Positions 31,515-44,492 of a stretch of 64,000 bases of DNA are shown here, in pieces (within the stretch, counting starts at the first letter, position 1; each line of letters begins with the position of its first letter). The position numbers and the translations under genes are program-made. The notes under the pieces were generated by a model. That model ran no database searches. It saw only the letters and a list, made by a program, of their open reading frames with translations, and was not told the origin of the DNA. Source of the DNA: Fulvia fulva (Eukaryota; Ascomycota; Dothideomycetes; Mycosphaerellales; Mycosphaerellaceae); contig NC_063013.1 of assembly GCF_020509005.1 (NCBI RefSeq), forward strand, positions 6,972,033-7,036,032, read 5' to 3'.

Positions 31515-34500
31515 TAGCTTGCTAAATACGATTCCTTCCTTGCAACGACCTGCAAGTCACCAGGCTACACGACATGCCTACGAGGCGACGGCAGACCCCG
31601 CACGTGCTTCTATGTCAGCAAGGACATACTAGAATCCGACTGGGAGGTAGTGTACTACGCAGACGAAGAAGGCGGGGGCGATATTACCTCCCTCCACGTG
31701 GGTAGCACCTGGATACACAACCTATACATGCAACCGCCAGCCTCGAGGTCTAGCCGCGACCTAGGGGTCTGCAGACACCTAGACAGTGCGCTCAAGAGAC
31801 AAGGGTGCCACATCGTAGTAGGAGACTTCAACATACACCACCCTTCCTGGGAAAGCCTTATGCAGCCGCACCCTATAGCCGACGAAGTACTCGACTTGAT
31901 GGCGAGCAACGCAATTGCCCTCAATACCCCGAAGGACCTGGGCACCTGGAAGAGAGGGGGACTCCAAGGCACGATCGACCTCTCCTGGATCTCAGATAGC
32001 CACTACCACACGGTAACCTACTGTGGGATCGAACATGAACTCGAGGCGTCGTCAGACCACATGCCAGTCAGGACCTCTATTGCGACACAGATACAACGCA
32101 CACCAGCGAGAACCCCTAAGCCAAACTGGGGAAAGGCCCACTGGGCCAACATCCAGGCGTACCTCGATGACTCCAAGAGGCTAGTCCAGATCGCGCAGCA
32201 GCAATACAACAGTAAAGACGAGATAGACGAAGCAGTCCAGGGGTTGACAGACGAAATAAGAAAAGCGACCTCACTTCACGTTCCGCTTGCCCAACCAACG
32301 ACATGGTCCAAACCATACTGGACGCCGGAGTGCACTGCGGTAGTAAGAGAAGCAAGGAGAGCCCGCCGGGTGTGGACGAGCAGCCATAGCGAGGAGGCCT
32401 GGAACGTATACAGGGAGGCATGCCAACAGAAGAAAGCCATAATACGGAGGGAGAAAGCAGTCGGCTGGAGGGCCACAGTGGAAGAAATCGCCGGCAAGCC
32501 AGAGAGGATGTGGAAGCTAGCGAAATGGGCCCGACAGGACCCTACACAGGGCCCCTCCTTCTCTATCCCAGCGCTACAATCGCCTAGTGGCCCGGTTAGC
32601 GACCCCGAGGCCAAGGCGCGTCTACTGGCTAGCAAGTTCTTCCCACCCCCAGTCGAGGCTGATCTAAGCGACATAAACAGCTCTACTCCCCTAGCCCCTA
32701 GCATCGCGGTCCAACAGGAGGTGTCCGAGGGAGAAGTTACCGCTGTGCTGAGGAAGTTGCCGGCGAAGAAAGCCCCGGGGCCGGATGGGATCCCAAACGA
32801 GCTACTAAAGAAGTGTAGAGATCAACTAGCCCCAGCAGTTGCAGCGATCTTCAACGCCTGCCTACAGACCGGATACCACCCGATAGCTTTTAAACAATCG
32901 ACGACAGTGGTCCTACGCAAGCCGCAGAAGGAAGACTATACGCAGGTGAAGTCGTACCGCCCAATTGCGCTCCTTAACACTCTTGGGAAGGCGCTTGAGA
33001 AGCTGGTTGCAACGAGACTCTCCGAGGCGGCAGAGGAACACTCCCTACTCCCGGACACCCAGATGGGTGCGCGCCCACAGCGATCGACGCTATCCGCGAT
33101 GGAACTTATCACCTCTCAGGTAAAGGCCATCTGGTATAAGAATAGGGACAAGGTGGCTTCCTTACTTAGCCTAGACATATCGGGAGCCTTCGACTACGTG
33201 TCACACCCGCGGCTTCTCTACATCCTAAGGTCGAAAGGACTCCTTGAGTGGCTTGTCAACTTCGTACGGTCCTACCTCCAAAACCGCAGTACGTCGATCC
33301 TGGTCGGCCAGTACAGAAGCCCATTTCAAGCAGTCCACACTGGAATCCCGCAAGGCTCAACGCTAGCACCTATTCTGTTCCTCTTCTTTATGGCGACGCT
33401 GCTCCCAGCCCTAGAATCCCAGAACACCGCTGCGAGCGGCTTCGTAGACGACACAAACATCCTAGCGTGGTCTTCCTCGACTGAGGAGAACTGTAGGCTA
33501 CTAGAAGAGAAGCACAAGATCTGCGAGGACTGGGCTAGGAGGCACGGGGCTCGGTTTGCCCCAGAAAAGTACAATCTGATACACTTTACGCGCCGGCCAC
33601 GGTTCCACAATATGCAAGCTTCTATCCAGATACAGGGGCACACGACTAACCCGGCAAATCAGCTCAGGATCCTCGGACTATGGGTGGACCCGGCGCTACG
33701 GTGGAGGAAGCACGTACAGGCAATATTACGGAAAGCTGAACAGAATATGGCATCATGCCAGAGGCTCACTGCGTCCACATGGGGGGCGGACTTCCGGCAG
33801 TCACGACTTCTATATACGGCTATTGTACGGCCAGTCCTTACCTATGGCAGCCAAGTGTGGTCCTTAGGCGAGAGGGCCTGCCCATCGAAGGGACTCGTCG
33901 CGCCGCTAGCGAAGATCCAAAACCAATGCCTAAGGAAGGTCACCGGGGCATATAAGTCGACACCAACGAGGATGCTTGAGCACGAGACCGCTATACCGCC
34001 GATCGACCTATACATCCAGGGACTACGGACCTCCTACTTAGGCAAGTCGGCACAGTACCCAGTACAGAAGGTCATCGCCAGTGCAGTCGCAAGGGCCCGC
34101 GAATCAGTACCAGCGCACAAGGGCATTCGACCCGGAAACGAGCCGAACTACCGGGCAAGGGACGAACAGCTAGCAACACAATGGGAAGGTGAGAAATCGT
34201 TTGTAGAGCAACTATGGAAAGAGAGGTGGAACAACCAGGTTGTAGGGCATAGTGGACGCCCTCAGCCAGCGGGACAACCTAAGGAATGGTCAGCTACAAA
34301 ATCCGCGGTCAAGCACCCCCCGAAGCTCATCCACTACCGCCTTACGAGGGCACAGAGTAGCATAGCAACCCAACTGCGAAGCGAACACATCGGCCTCCAG
34401 GGGTACCTATCATGGAGGAAGGTTCCAGGATACACGAATACTAGCTGCCCCTGCGGCTATCGCTCCCAGAACGTACGGCACGCACTCCTCGTCTGTCCGA

Positions 34501-34703
34501 GGTGGTCGCTAGGAAGGGGGGAGTGGATGGCAAAGGCGAGGAACCGGACGATTGGGGCACTTCTTAACAACGCTGAAGACCTACGGCGCATTACGAACTG
34601 GATACTAGAGAAGGGCTGGCTAGAACAGTACCGCCTAGTAGGAGCAGTGCAGGAAGAGAGGACACGACGCAGCGCGACGAGACCGGCTAGGAGCGGGGGC
34701 TAA
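31515..34703 (+). pseudogene. LINE-1 ORF2: partial endonuclease plus reverse transcriptase
   Basis: The frame is open from about 31515, just after an in-frame TAG, to 34703. The endonuclease begins only at GRPRTCFYVSKD and continues with GDFNIHHPSWESL and ASSDHMPVR (the GDFN and SDH catalytic motifs). Its N-terminal catalytic Asn and Glu motifs are absent. The reverse transcriptase has KAPGPDGIPNELLKK, SYRPIALLNTLGKALEK, GIPQGSTLAPILF and catalytic FVDDTN near 33440. A C-terminal zinc-type motif reads SCPCGYRSQNVRHALLVC. Close relative of LINE-2 ORF2. With the N-terminal endonuclease and ORF1 missing, autonomous movement is unlikely. Confidence 0.85.
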
Positions 34704-34881
34704 CGGGGTAGTGACATGGACTACGTACGTTCAGAGGGAAAGCTAATCTAGACAAGGAGTAGTCGGGGGCGGGAAGGGTTTTCACCTATTCGGGTTTCCC
34801 TTTGTACATAACAATAGATATATACCTGCATAGGCCGGATAGGGTCCTAGAACAGGGGAATGACAAATCTATCTATCTATC

Positions 34882-37800
34882 TATATACGGAGTAGATTCT
34901 ATTAGAGGTAAGGCTCGAGTCGACTCATTCGTAACGGTATCTCTATTGATCCTAATCGTGTTAAGTCTAAGCACCTTAGCGTCTAGCGGTGACTAGTTAG
35001 ATAGAGCTACGAAACTTATAGGCGTAGACAACTCCGGCCGGTTGTAGTGAAAGTCTATAATAGCGGCGGCTACCCTCGTAAATAGGTCCTTAGTAGGTTA
35101 CTAAGTTTTACTATCCTCTATATCCTAATATCCGACCTATCGTACCTTATACTATATATCGACCTTACGCTTATACCCCTTCTTTACCTTCCTAGTACGC
35201 TTCCTCGTATATATATCTAAGATCTTATCTACCTCGTACTCGATCGCCGCGGGTACTACTATAATGTCGGCCTCGGCATTAGCTTCCGTCGTATTAGGAA
35301 CTATAACTACGGGTAGCGGCGGTATAAGGTACTATCTCTCTAGCGGCGGTAGGTTAGTATCGTCGGCGCGCTATAATAGCGACGTATAGAAACAGTTATC
35401 GAGTCTAGCTAACGTATCGGAGAGCTTTAGCTTATAGGAGAGCTTCGAGGGCATAACTTCTACGATCTAGTATAGTCTAGTATATCGTCGATCTAGTTTC
35501 TTAGAAGGGCGTGTCGTACGGATGTTCTTCGTACTAAGGAACACCTAATCGCCTACCTTATAGTCGGGCGAGATACGGCGATATCGGTTAGCGGCCTTAG
35601 CTTATAAGGCTTAGGACATTCTCATATTCTCTTAGAGGAACTAATGTAGCTCGTAAAGGCGTCGGGCAAACACTTCGGCGGATTTACTATCGAGTCGCTA
35701 AAGAGTCGTTATCTAGCGGCGATCCCCGCCTACCTACAAGTCGATACGTTCCGTAAACTCGGGGTTATATCCAAGGTTTACGTAGAAAGGTAAGACACCG
35801 GTAGTCTCTAATACGTAGTTATTAATAGCAAACTAAGCTAGGTATAGCTATTTAGCCTAGTCGCTCTATACCTTATTAACGTAGGCGCGTAAGTACTGTT
35901 CTATATTCTAATTAGTACGCTTAGACTGACCGTCCGTCTCGGGGTGATATAATAAACTTAGCTTACGTTAAGTCCGTAGCATCTTATATAGCTACTTCTA
36001 GAAAGTTACGATGAACTATTTCCCTCTATTAGAGGTGATCGTGTCCGGGAGCCTACGTCGACTAAATACGTACTTTAAGAACAGGCGCGCTATATTCTTC
36101 GCCGTTATAGCTCTAATAGGAATAAGTTCTACTTCTTTCGTTAGGCGGTCCGTAACGGTTATAATATTATTATAAGTCATACCGTCGAGTTCGCTATCTA
36201 GTAAGTCTACTACAAAGTCGACTAATATATAGCGCTAAGGTCGTTCTAGTATAGAAAGTAGATATAATAATCTAGGTGGCTAGGTATATAGAGATTTTGT
36301 CGTACGGTATACTCGGTAATTTACGGTATATCTACGTACTAATCTTACTAAGCTAGGCTAGTAAAATTCACGTGCTACGAGCTTATATATACGGGCTCTA
36401 CTAGGATAGCCTACTACTAGTACGTCGTGGTTCAGTTTCACTATTCGAGTCCGTAGCTTCTAGTTATCCGGTACCTATAAGCTCTAGTTACCGTACTAAT
36501 TACGGACGTAGAGTATATCTCCTTCTACCTCGTAGTATACTAGGTGTACCTTCGCCTTTTAAAGAAGTAGCGGGATTACGTCACCTTTCTATAGCATCTT
36601 AATTGCTGCCTTAAGCTCCTAGTCTACGGTATACGCTATTACTATTCGATACTCGAGTTTAGCCTCGTAATTAGCCTCTATCGTAGGCCTCGATACGGTA
36701 GTAGCTTCTACCGGTATAGCGGCTTCGGCTAGTATAAATTCTGTTACTTCTAGGTTTAGCGGAGTTTCCGTCTCTTTAGTAACATCTTCTACGGTTACGC
36801 GTATAGAGTCGATCTTAAGGAATCGCTTAGGCGGTAGTAACGTCTAGTACTAATACTAATTACGCGGATCGTCTACCCCCTACGGAAGGTCCTAGCTACG
36901 TCTCGTTAGACTATCTAGCTTTATACCTTAAACACTAGGCCTATAGACGATACGGAAGTTAAACTAAGAGAGGAACTTAGCCCACCTCGCCTAACGTCGA
37001 TTGAGCTACTTCGTCGTTATAAAGTACTCTAGGTTCTTATAATCTATAAACACTTTGACCGGTTCGATAGTATTATTATCTGCTTTATAGGCCAATTTAG
37101 GCCTCTACTCTTTAAACGCCTTAATAATAGCTAACAGCTCCTTGTCGTAGATCTTATAGTTATACTCTTATAGACTTAACTTCTTAGAGTAAAACGCTAC
37201 CGGGTGTAGGACGCCTTCTTCGTTATATTAGGAGAGGACGCCGGTATTAACGAAATCCGAGGAGTCCGTCTTAACGACTGTCTACCTCCCCGGTACGTAA
37301 TATACTAATATACCCGCTTTACTAAATACTACCTTTAATACGTCAAACGCCTTCTAGCACCCTAGTGTCTAATCGATTCTTCTGTTCTTATAGTTACTAG
37401 GGCTATCGGACTTAGTCAAGTTGGTTAGCGGCGATATAAGTCGCGAGAACGCTTTAATAAACCGTCTATAGAAGTTAGTAAAGCCTAGGAACGCTTATAT
37501 ATCCTTTAGGTTAGTTAGAGCCTCCTGGCTTTAGATATATTCTAGCTTATCGGGGTCTATTTCAATGCCTTCTAGCGTAATGATTAGGCCTAGGTATTTG
37601 ACTCTCTACTAATAGAATTCGTATTTGTTAATATCTACGGTCAACCCGGTATCGCGTAGTTTTGTCAAACACTTCGTTACGTACTCGATATACTCTTCGA
37701 GTATGTCGCTAAAAACTAGTATATCATCTAGGTATACCTACACGAAGTCGTTAAGGTATTCCTATAATACACTATTAATGTATAACTGAAACGATGCTGG

Positions 37801-39047
37801 GCCGTTATATAGACCAAACGGTAAGACTAGACATTCGTATACTCCGTACCGTGTAGCGAACGCTATTAGCTATTTATACCCCTCGGCAATACGAAGCTTA
37901 TTAAAGGCTACGACGATGTCTAGCTTCGTAAAGTACCTCTTACTATATATCCTATTAAGGGTTTCCTAGATCAAAGGTATAGGGTACCTATCCTTAATAG
38001 TTATTATATTTAGCCCTTAATAGTCAATATATACTCGGAGTCCTCCTCCTAGCTTACGTACTACTAGAATAGGAGCTAGGGACTAGCTTGTCTTCTAACT
38101 AGCCTTACGGACTTTCCCTTCGCTCTCCTACTTAGTGACCTATTTCTTGACTACTTTATTCTCTTACGGTAAAAGCCTATAGGGTTTACGGTAAGGAGGC
38201 TCTTATAGGCCGTCGGGCTTAATATAGATTTTATAGTTAATGCCCGGCCTATAAGACGGGAGCTCTTTATAGTCTTTAGCTAAGAATGCGTCCGTAATAT
38301 AATAGTACTCGGACGGAAGCTTCTCCTTCGGGTTATAGTTAAATTGCTTGTTTAGGAACTAATCAAGGTCGTTAGCTAACATTACGCTTAGCTTTAACTC
38401 GCCGTTACTGTCCGTTTCGCTAGACTCGTTACTAGTAGGTAGAATATAGAAGCACTCGGCCCTAGGCCGGTACGTATACATCTTCTAAGCGTAACGACTA
38501 ACGCCTTAATAGTCTACTTTCTTATCGTCGTCTATATATAAGGACGAGACGTTCAACTCCGCCCCTCCTACCGTAAATCCTAGCGACTCTCTAGTAAAGG
38601 GCTCTAGTCCGTATTTCGTACGTTACCGGTATTAGTAGTTTAGGGACTAAACTGTTATCGAAGTCTTCCTACGAAGATAGTGACTAAAGTAGTAGTCTGA
38701 TCTAAGGGCTACTTCGCCGGTTTCCTAGAAGATATTAGGGTTATACTAGCTTAACTAAGGTAGGCCGAGGACGATCTCGTATTCGAGGTCGGTCACGTAG
38801 CACATCATTTGCTCGTAATAATGACCGCCGATAATAACGTCGACTAAGGCTACGTATATAATACGTCTAGTACTCGTCTTCCTATCGCCTAGTATCAAGT
38901 TCTTACTCTAAACTAGGGGTATTAGAGGGATGTTATGTTTGCGTATATATTTCTAATCGAGAAAGAGAGAGGTTGAAGTAGAATCTAGTAGGCCTCGTAC
39001 CTTTCCATTTTGTATCATTATACTTAGTACTATATAAGGGTATATAT
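34882..39047 (-). pseudogene. Gypsy-A pol (protease to integrase), RIP-damaged and inverted
   Basis: On the minus strand this contains a reverse transcriptase with V*VYLDDILVFSDILEE near 37700-37750. It is followed by [29 protein letters not shown], an RNase H part (VAFYSKKLSLQEYNYKIYD, KELLAIIKAFKEWRPKLAY) and NRRQARWAKFLSQFNF. Downstream are integrase remnants toward 35240. Numerous TAG/TAA codons sit at former Trp/Gln. Its left neighbour in the original element, gag, is at 14332-16673. It ends at 39047 with TATAT, the reverse complement of the ATATA beside copy 1 of Copia. Confidence 0.85.
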
Positions 39048-39265
39048 TGTTAAATAGGTACGAGTTACGTAGTAGTAGAAGACGGCGGATCATACGAAAG
39101 ACGAAGAAGGACCTAATAGGATAGTATGTATCTATATACAGTATCGCCGGTGTTAGTATAGGTGTTCTAGGAGGGACAGCTATACTTAGGACTTGACTAG
39201 TAAGCCCTGATTACTAATCCCCCTAAGCACCTAATGTTGACCCTATAACCTACATATTCTCAACA
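39048..39265 (-). repeat. Copia copy 2, 3' LTR (218 bp)
   Basis: On the plus strand it starts TGTTAAATAGGTACGAG and ends TATTCTCAACA, keeping the original TG...CA ends. Confidence 0.9.
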
Positions 39266-42200
39266 CTCCTACTCAGGTCAGAAGGTCTCAAACAATCCCT
39301 TATATAAGCTAGAGCTGCCTTACAAAGTTTTGAAACTACTAGCCATTAAGGGGCTTAGCTAGCCTATTAGTAACTATGTCCTTTATATAGCAGTAATCCA
39401 CTATAATCTTCCTTTACTACGAGAGATTCCTAACATAGTAGTATATAACATTAATATACTTTGACCTGTCATAGACATAGGCATCTTTAATAAAGGTCAA
39501 AGCTGCTTAGTTGTTACCTATAAGCTCTACGGGTCTTAGCTTATCAACAGTACTGCTTGCCTTGATCCTAGGTTAGAATAAACACTCTCTAACTAGGTTA
39601 GGACACCTTATCTCCCTAAGGACTGTAGCAAGAAACTGTGACTGCTTAGCTACTACATTTATAGCTATGAACTCAGCCTCTATTATTAATGTAGTAACAG
39701 ACTTCTGCTTCCTACTTATCTAGGATATAGGTGATCTATAAAGGAACCATATATATCTAAGGATTGAGACTCTGTCTACCTTGTCTATAGTATAACTAGA
39801 ATCTGAGTATCCCTAGAGAATACCTCCTCCTCTTCTATACATCAAGCCTAGGTCCGGGTATGATCTTAGATACCTAGAGAGTTTCTTCAAAGCTCTAAGA
39901 TGTTGCTTTAGAGGGTTAGTAATATATAAGCTGATTCTTCTAAGGGGGAAAGCAAGGTCTAGCCTTGTCATTGTCATTTGCTACATCTAGGTACCATTGT
40001 AACCCTAGTACTCCTGTTTGTTGCACCTCTTATCTATAGTAGCTAAAGGTCTTAGATCCTTATAGCTGTCTATAGGTAAGAGTGTAGGTGTGGCCTTCTA
40101 TAGAGAGATGCCTATCTTGGCAAGGTTAGTTTGGATGTAGTGTCCTTGATCAAGCTTTATAGTGCCTTAGGACCTGTCTCTTATAATCCTTATTCTAAGG
40201 ATCTTCGTAGGTTCACCAAGATCTTTAATCTTAAACACTTTTCTAAGCTTAGCCTTAAACCACTGAACATCTGACAGCTTTGGAGCTACAATAGGGATGT
40301 CATCTATATAGGTGAGGACTATAAGGTCTCTTCCTCTGTAGATAAGTAGGCATAGATCTACCTAGGACTAGGTGGATCTAATCTGTTCTAGCTTGGCAAC
40401 ATAGAGCTTGTTCTAATCTCTAGCTGCTTGCTTCAGTCTATATAGGCTTCTAAGGACCTTGAAGACTATATTTGGTGGAATTTCAATACCTAGGGGTGTG
40501 ATTATGTAGATGTCTTTAAGAAGGCTGCTTTCGGTGAAAGCATTGTTCACATCTACCTAGTACATCTCAAGATCTCTCTCACATACTATAGCTATGAAGA
40601 CCCTAAGGGTATCATGCCTAACAGTAGGTGCAAAGGTCTCTTTAAAGTCAACACCATATTTCTGTGAAACCCCTCTTATAACTAGTCTTGCCTTGAACTC
40701 TTCAATAGCTCCACTGATTATTCTTTTCACATCAAAAACCTACTTAGATGTAACCAGGCTTGCACCCCTTAGTGGTACAACTGGATCCAAGGTGTTGTTG
40801 CTTCCTAAGGCAATAAGTTCTTTCTGGATTGCCTCTTTCCATATATGTCCCTAATTAGGGTCTCCCACTGCCTCCTTATAGGACTTTAGGATTGGCACTT
40901 CCTGCTGGTAGGCTATAGCCTGCCTAACAGCAGCAAATGTATATCCCTCCACATCATTCAGGATTTCCTTAACCTAGCTTATAGTTGGATTAAGATGAAA
41001 CATCTGAGCAATCAATGCCCTATAATGCTTGGCTTCATGCTCAGCAAAGCCATCATCTTCATCCCCCCTTGACCTCTTGTTGCCTGCAAGCTGAGGTGGC
41101 TGTTGAGGTTGATCCTCCTAAACAAGTTCCTCTTCCTTTTCTTTTCTTGGAGTCCCCTCTACTCCACTCTTCTGGTACACTCTAATGTCTTTTGGAGGTT
41201 GGGGAAGTTGCACAAACAGAGGCTTTGCCTGGAGCTGCTATGGCTACATTGATGAACTGGAGACCTGAGCAGGAGGTCTTCTAACGGGGTTTCTCTTTAG
41301 GGCTCTGCTTGACTGGTTTGTAAAGGTGATGCCAAGATCCATATCACCCCCCTTCTCATTCTCAAACCAGTCAACTTGCCCGTGTGTTTTGATAGCTTTT
41401 ATGTCAGGCTCCTAGAAGAGCCATTGCTTTGTGGTGTCCTCCACATAGCCAACAAAGACAACTTCTTTACCCCTATTCATGAGCTCGTCACTTCTTAAGC
41501 CTTGAGGTTAGGATCTCGGGTCTATACAGACCACTGCTTTACATCCCTAGACTCTCAAATGGTCAACTGATGGTACCTGGCTAGTGAAGGCTTCTTCTGG
41601 TAAAAGAGTAGTACCATCTATTATTGGTCTATTTGGAAAACTGTTTCTGACCACAGTTTGAGCAATAAGGGCCTCTAGCCAGAATTCAACTAGCATACTC
41701 GAGTCCTTAAGTATAGCTCTTACTGTATTCTTAGAGGCTTGGATTGACCTTTCCACAGGTCCATTCTGAAGTGAGTTGTAGGCATCAGTTGTGTCCATCT
41801 GAATGCCAAACTCCTTCTCCTACTGTTTTAGTAAGGAAAGAATCTCCCTTTTACCATCACTACGGATTGTAGATAGCAAACACCTTGAGCTGTTCTCTAC
41901 CTAAACCTTCCATTCCTTTAGAGCTGTAGGAGCATCACTCCTAGCCTTCAAAGGGATTACCCACTTCTTCCTCAAGAAGTTGTCTACAATCTCAAGCCAG
42001 TACTTGAAGCTAAGTCTTGAGACTGCCCCTTGAAAAGGCCTACAGATGTTAATAGAGATGAGGGCCAGCCTCTCTCCTTTCCTCTCTGTGGCAGGTCCTT
42101 TGAACTTCCTCATGTTTGCAAGGGAGCAGACCTTGCAGTTCTGGTGTTCAGAAGGAACAGGAATGGGATCTTTCTTGTCAGTGACTCTATGTAGGTTTCT

Positions 42201-42629
42201 TAGCAGTCCCTTGCTAAGGTGTGCACATCTTCTATGCTATAGCTCCCACTGGTCCTGGGACTCAGTGGCAGTCATAGCCTGTTCTAATTCACACTCAAAA
42301 TGTGTACCTAACTTGGACAGATCCAAGTCATGCTCCTATAGAGAGGCATATGCTTGAGGCATAGCTTCAAGCTGCTCTGAAACACTTTGAATGAATAGAA
42401 CACCCCCTCTCAGCTTTGTCTAGACAACAGGTTTTCTAGAAAGGGATTTAAGGGTGAAACTGGGTGGTTGGACAGCAAATTGTTGGCTGAACTGATTCCA
42501 AGAAACAAGACTAACTCCAAGGCCAGGAACAAACAAGACATTTTCTAAGACAATTTGCTTTCTAGAAGGACCACCTATTACTGCACTTCCTATATGTGTA
42601 GCTTGTAGATAGCCACCCCCAACCTTGAT

Positions 42630-43750
42630 CTACTTCCTCTTTTGAAGAGGCTTTAGTGTCCTGAATAGTGAATCTTGGTCAGTTATATGTGATGAAGCAC
42701 AAGAGTCAAGCAACCACTCGGACGAGGGGTACTTGCCCTTGGCTTCCACAGTGGAATGGGCAACCTCATCAACATTATCATCTTCTGATGGTATCTCAGA
42801 GTCTGATGCGTCTTCCTGGGTCGCACGGGCCCTTGTAGGCTTCTTACTAGAGGAGGCCTTTGGCTTGCGGCTCTCCTTCATCTGCTTTGCAAGGTCCGTT
42901 ATCACCTTGAGGACATCACGAAGGTTTGGTAATGATGACCTCCTACGAGGTGGTGACGGTTGTCTCTTAGCAGGGTAGGTAACCCTAGCTAGTTTGTCCT
43001 TGTTCCTAACAGCCTGCTGAGCTATAGAAAGGTGTGGGCACTTGCTCATAAAATGGTCACTATTGCAGAGATGGCACGTGAGCTTGCCCTAGAAACCCTT
43101 CTTAGCGAACATGGCTATCCCTTGATGAATCATTGATTCTTGCTTCTCCCTAAGAATTACAAGAATGTCTTATAGTGAGAGATTCACCTAGGCATCAATT
43201 GCATCGCGAATTGAGCCAAATGAGTCTAGCAGAGCTGCTAAGAGTTGCTAGATCTTTCTGTCCTTAGTCTTAATGTCTTAGAACTGAGGCGAGATTAAAA
43301 CAGCCCTCCTTACAATTGAGCTAAGCTCCTACTAGGCGTCATCTATTAACTAGTACTCTGTCATCACGAAATTAGTGTATTGCTAAAGCAAACTTCTTCT
43401 AGTAGCTAGAAGTCTTCTCCTATATTTGGCTTTAGCCTATTCCTACAACTCCTTCGTATACCGGATCTCGTATGTCATCTCTTGATCATCTGTCGACAGA
43501 CAGATATACATCTTATATAGGGCCGTTGCATTATGCCGTCTATACGATGCCTTCCTTATCGCTTAATCTAAAGGAAGGGATGACTCCGATAATATAGAGG
43601 GTGTCGCTATAGATAGGGTTGTAGCGGGATTGTCCGTAATAATGTCTTCGAGGACCTAGTCAACCTGCTTTAATACTAGGTGTATTCTTATTAGCTTGAA
43701 CTATGTTGCGTAGTTCTCTCTTATTAGAACAGGTACTGCTCTCTTTCTTA
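42630..43750 (-). pseudogene. Copia copy 2 Gag and protease start, interrupted
   Basis: Mirror of copy 1 Gag. The 139-codon open stretch 42630-43049 is identical in protein sequence to 18118-18537, including the start of the protease (DSCASSH). Upstream Gag has the same TAG codons as copy 1. Confidence 0.8.
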
Positions 43751-44274
43751 AGAACCTAGTCTCGTTCTCCATTTTTTTATAAGTTAAGGGACAGGTTAGC
43801 TGCCCTTAGGTAGAAGGATATATTAGGTCGTACGCGATCGGATCGAAATAGGATAAACCGAACGCGAGGTTGATAGCGGAGAGGATAGCTATCCGCCGGG
43901 AAGAGGAGGAAAGTCGAAGGATCGTATTAGTACTAAGACACTGTAGCGTAACTCTCTTAGTAGAGGGGGTTTCTAAGACACTACGGCTCTCTTAGAATGA
44001 ACAGTTAGTCGATACGAACGCGATGTCCGGAGAGCGACTCTTCTTAGTAAGCTCGCCTACTTATCTAAGGTATTAGTATAGGCTCCCTAACTCGGAGTCT
44101 AACAGTGCCTCACTAGGCTCTTTTACGTCTTATATATACCTATAGCACGGCTGTAGCTTCCTATATAATACGGGTGCGGCCTCCAGTCTGCCTTCCTTTT
44201 GTTCTAAAGAGGAATAACTCTAATACGACTTTGTCGAGGGTAAAACACCGAGTTGCTAACCCGGGCTTATAACC

Positions 44275-44492
44275 TATTAAATAGGTACGAGTTGCGTAGT
44301 AGTAGAAGACGGCGGATCATACGAAAGACGAAGAAGGACCTAATAGGATAGCGTGTATCTATATATAGTATCGCCGGTGTTAGTATAGGTGTTTTAGGAG
44401 GGATAGCTATACTTAGGACTTGACTAGTAAGCCCTAATTACTAATCCCCCTAAGCACCTAATGTTGACTCTATAACCTACATATTCTCAACA
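44275..44492 (-). repeat. Copia copy 2, 5' LTR (218 bp)
   Basis: It starts TATTAAATAGG on the plus strand (RIP-altered from TGTTAAATAGG) and ends ATATTCTCAACA. CTATT at 44493-44497 follows. Confidence 0.9.

Larger units (their letters stand above)
30465..34881 (+). mobile_element. LINE-1, non-LTR retrotransposon with shortened coding part (4417 bp)
   Basis: It is flanked by the duplication TATATACGGAGT (30453-30464 and 34882-34893) and ends in an (ATCT)n tail at about 34867-34881. A 5' region of about 1 kb contains 23-bp-spaced repeats but no recognisable ORF1. It is followed by an ORF2 lacking the first part of the endonuclease. It shows no RIP signature, though it sits in RIP-damaged Gypsy-A. 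Confidence 0.88.
39048..44492 (-). mobile_element. Copia LTR retrotransposon copy 2 (5445 bp), non-functional
   Basis: Near-identical reverse-oriented partner of 16674-22119, with the same interrupted frames and the same stop codons (zinc knuckle region 42630-43049, integrase pieces 41547-42113, RT start 40594-40854). It has a few further transitions: for example the CCCAATTGGGG of copy 1 near 20308 is CCCTAATTAGGG here (complement of about 40850-40862). LTRs are 39048-39265 (3') and 44275-44492 (5'), each 218 bp. Flanks in element orientation are AATAG (5') and ATATA (3'), the mirror of copy 1. Confidence 0.92.

Noticed and set aside
22120..39047. Two independent hAT and Gypsy insertions in opposite orientation, in place of an inversion
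   Set aside because: It would need each broken element to lack its other half by chance and the TSDs to cross-match by chance at five junctions. One inversion explains all of them.
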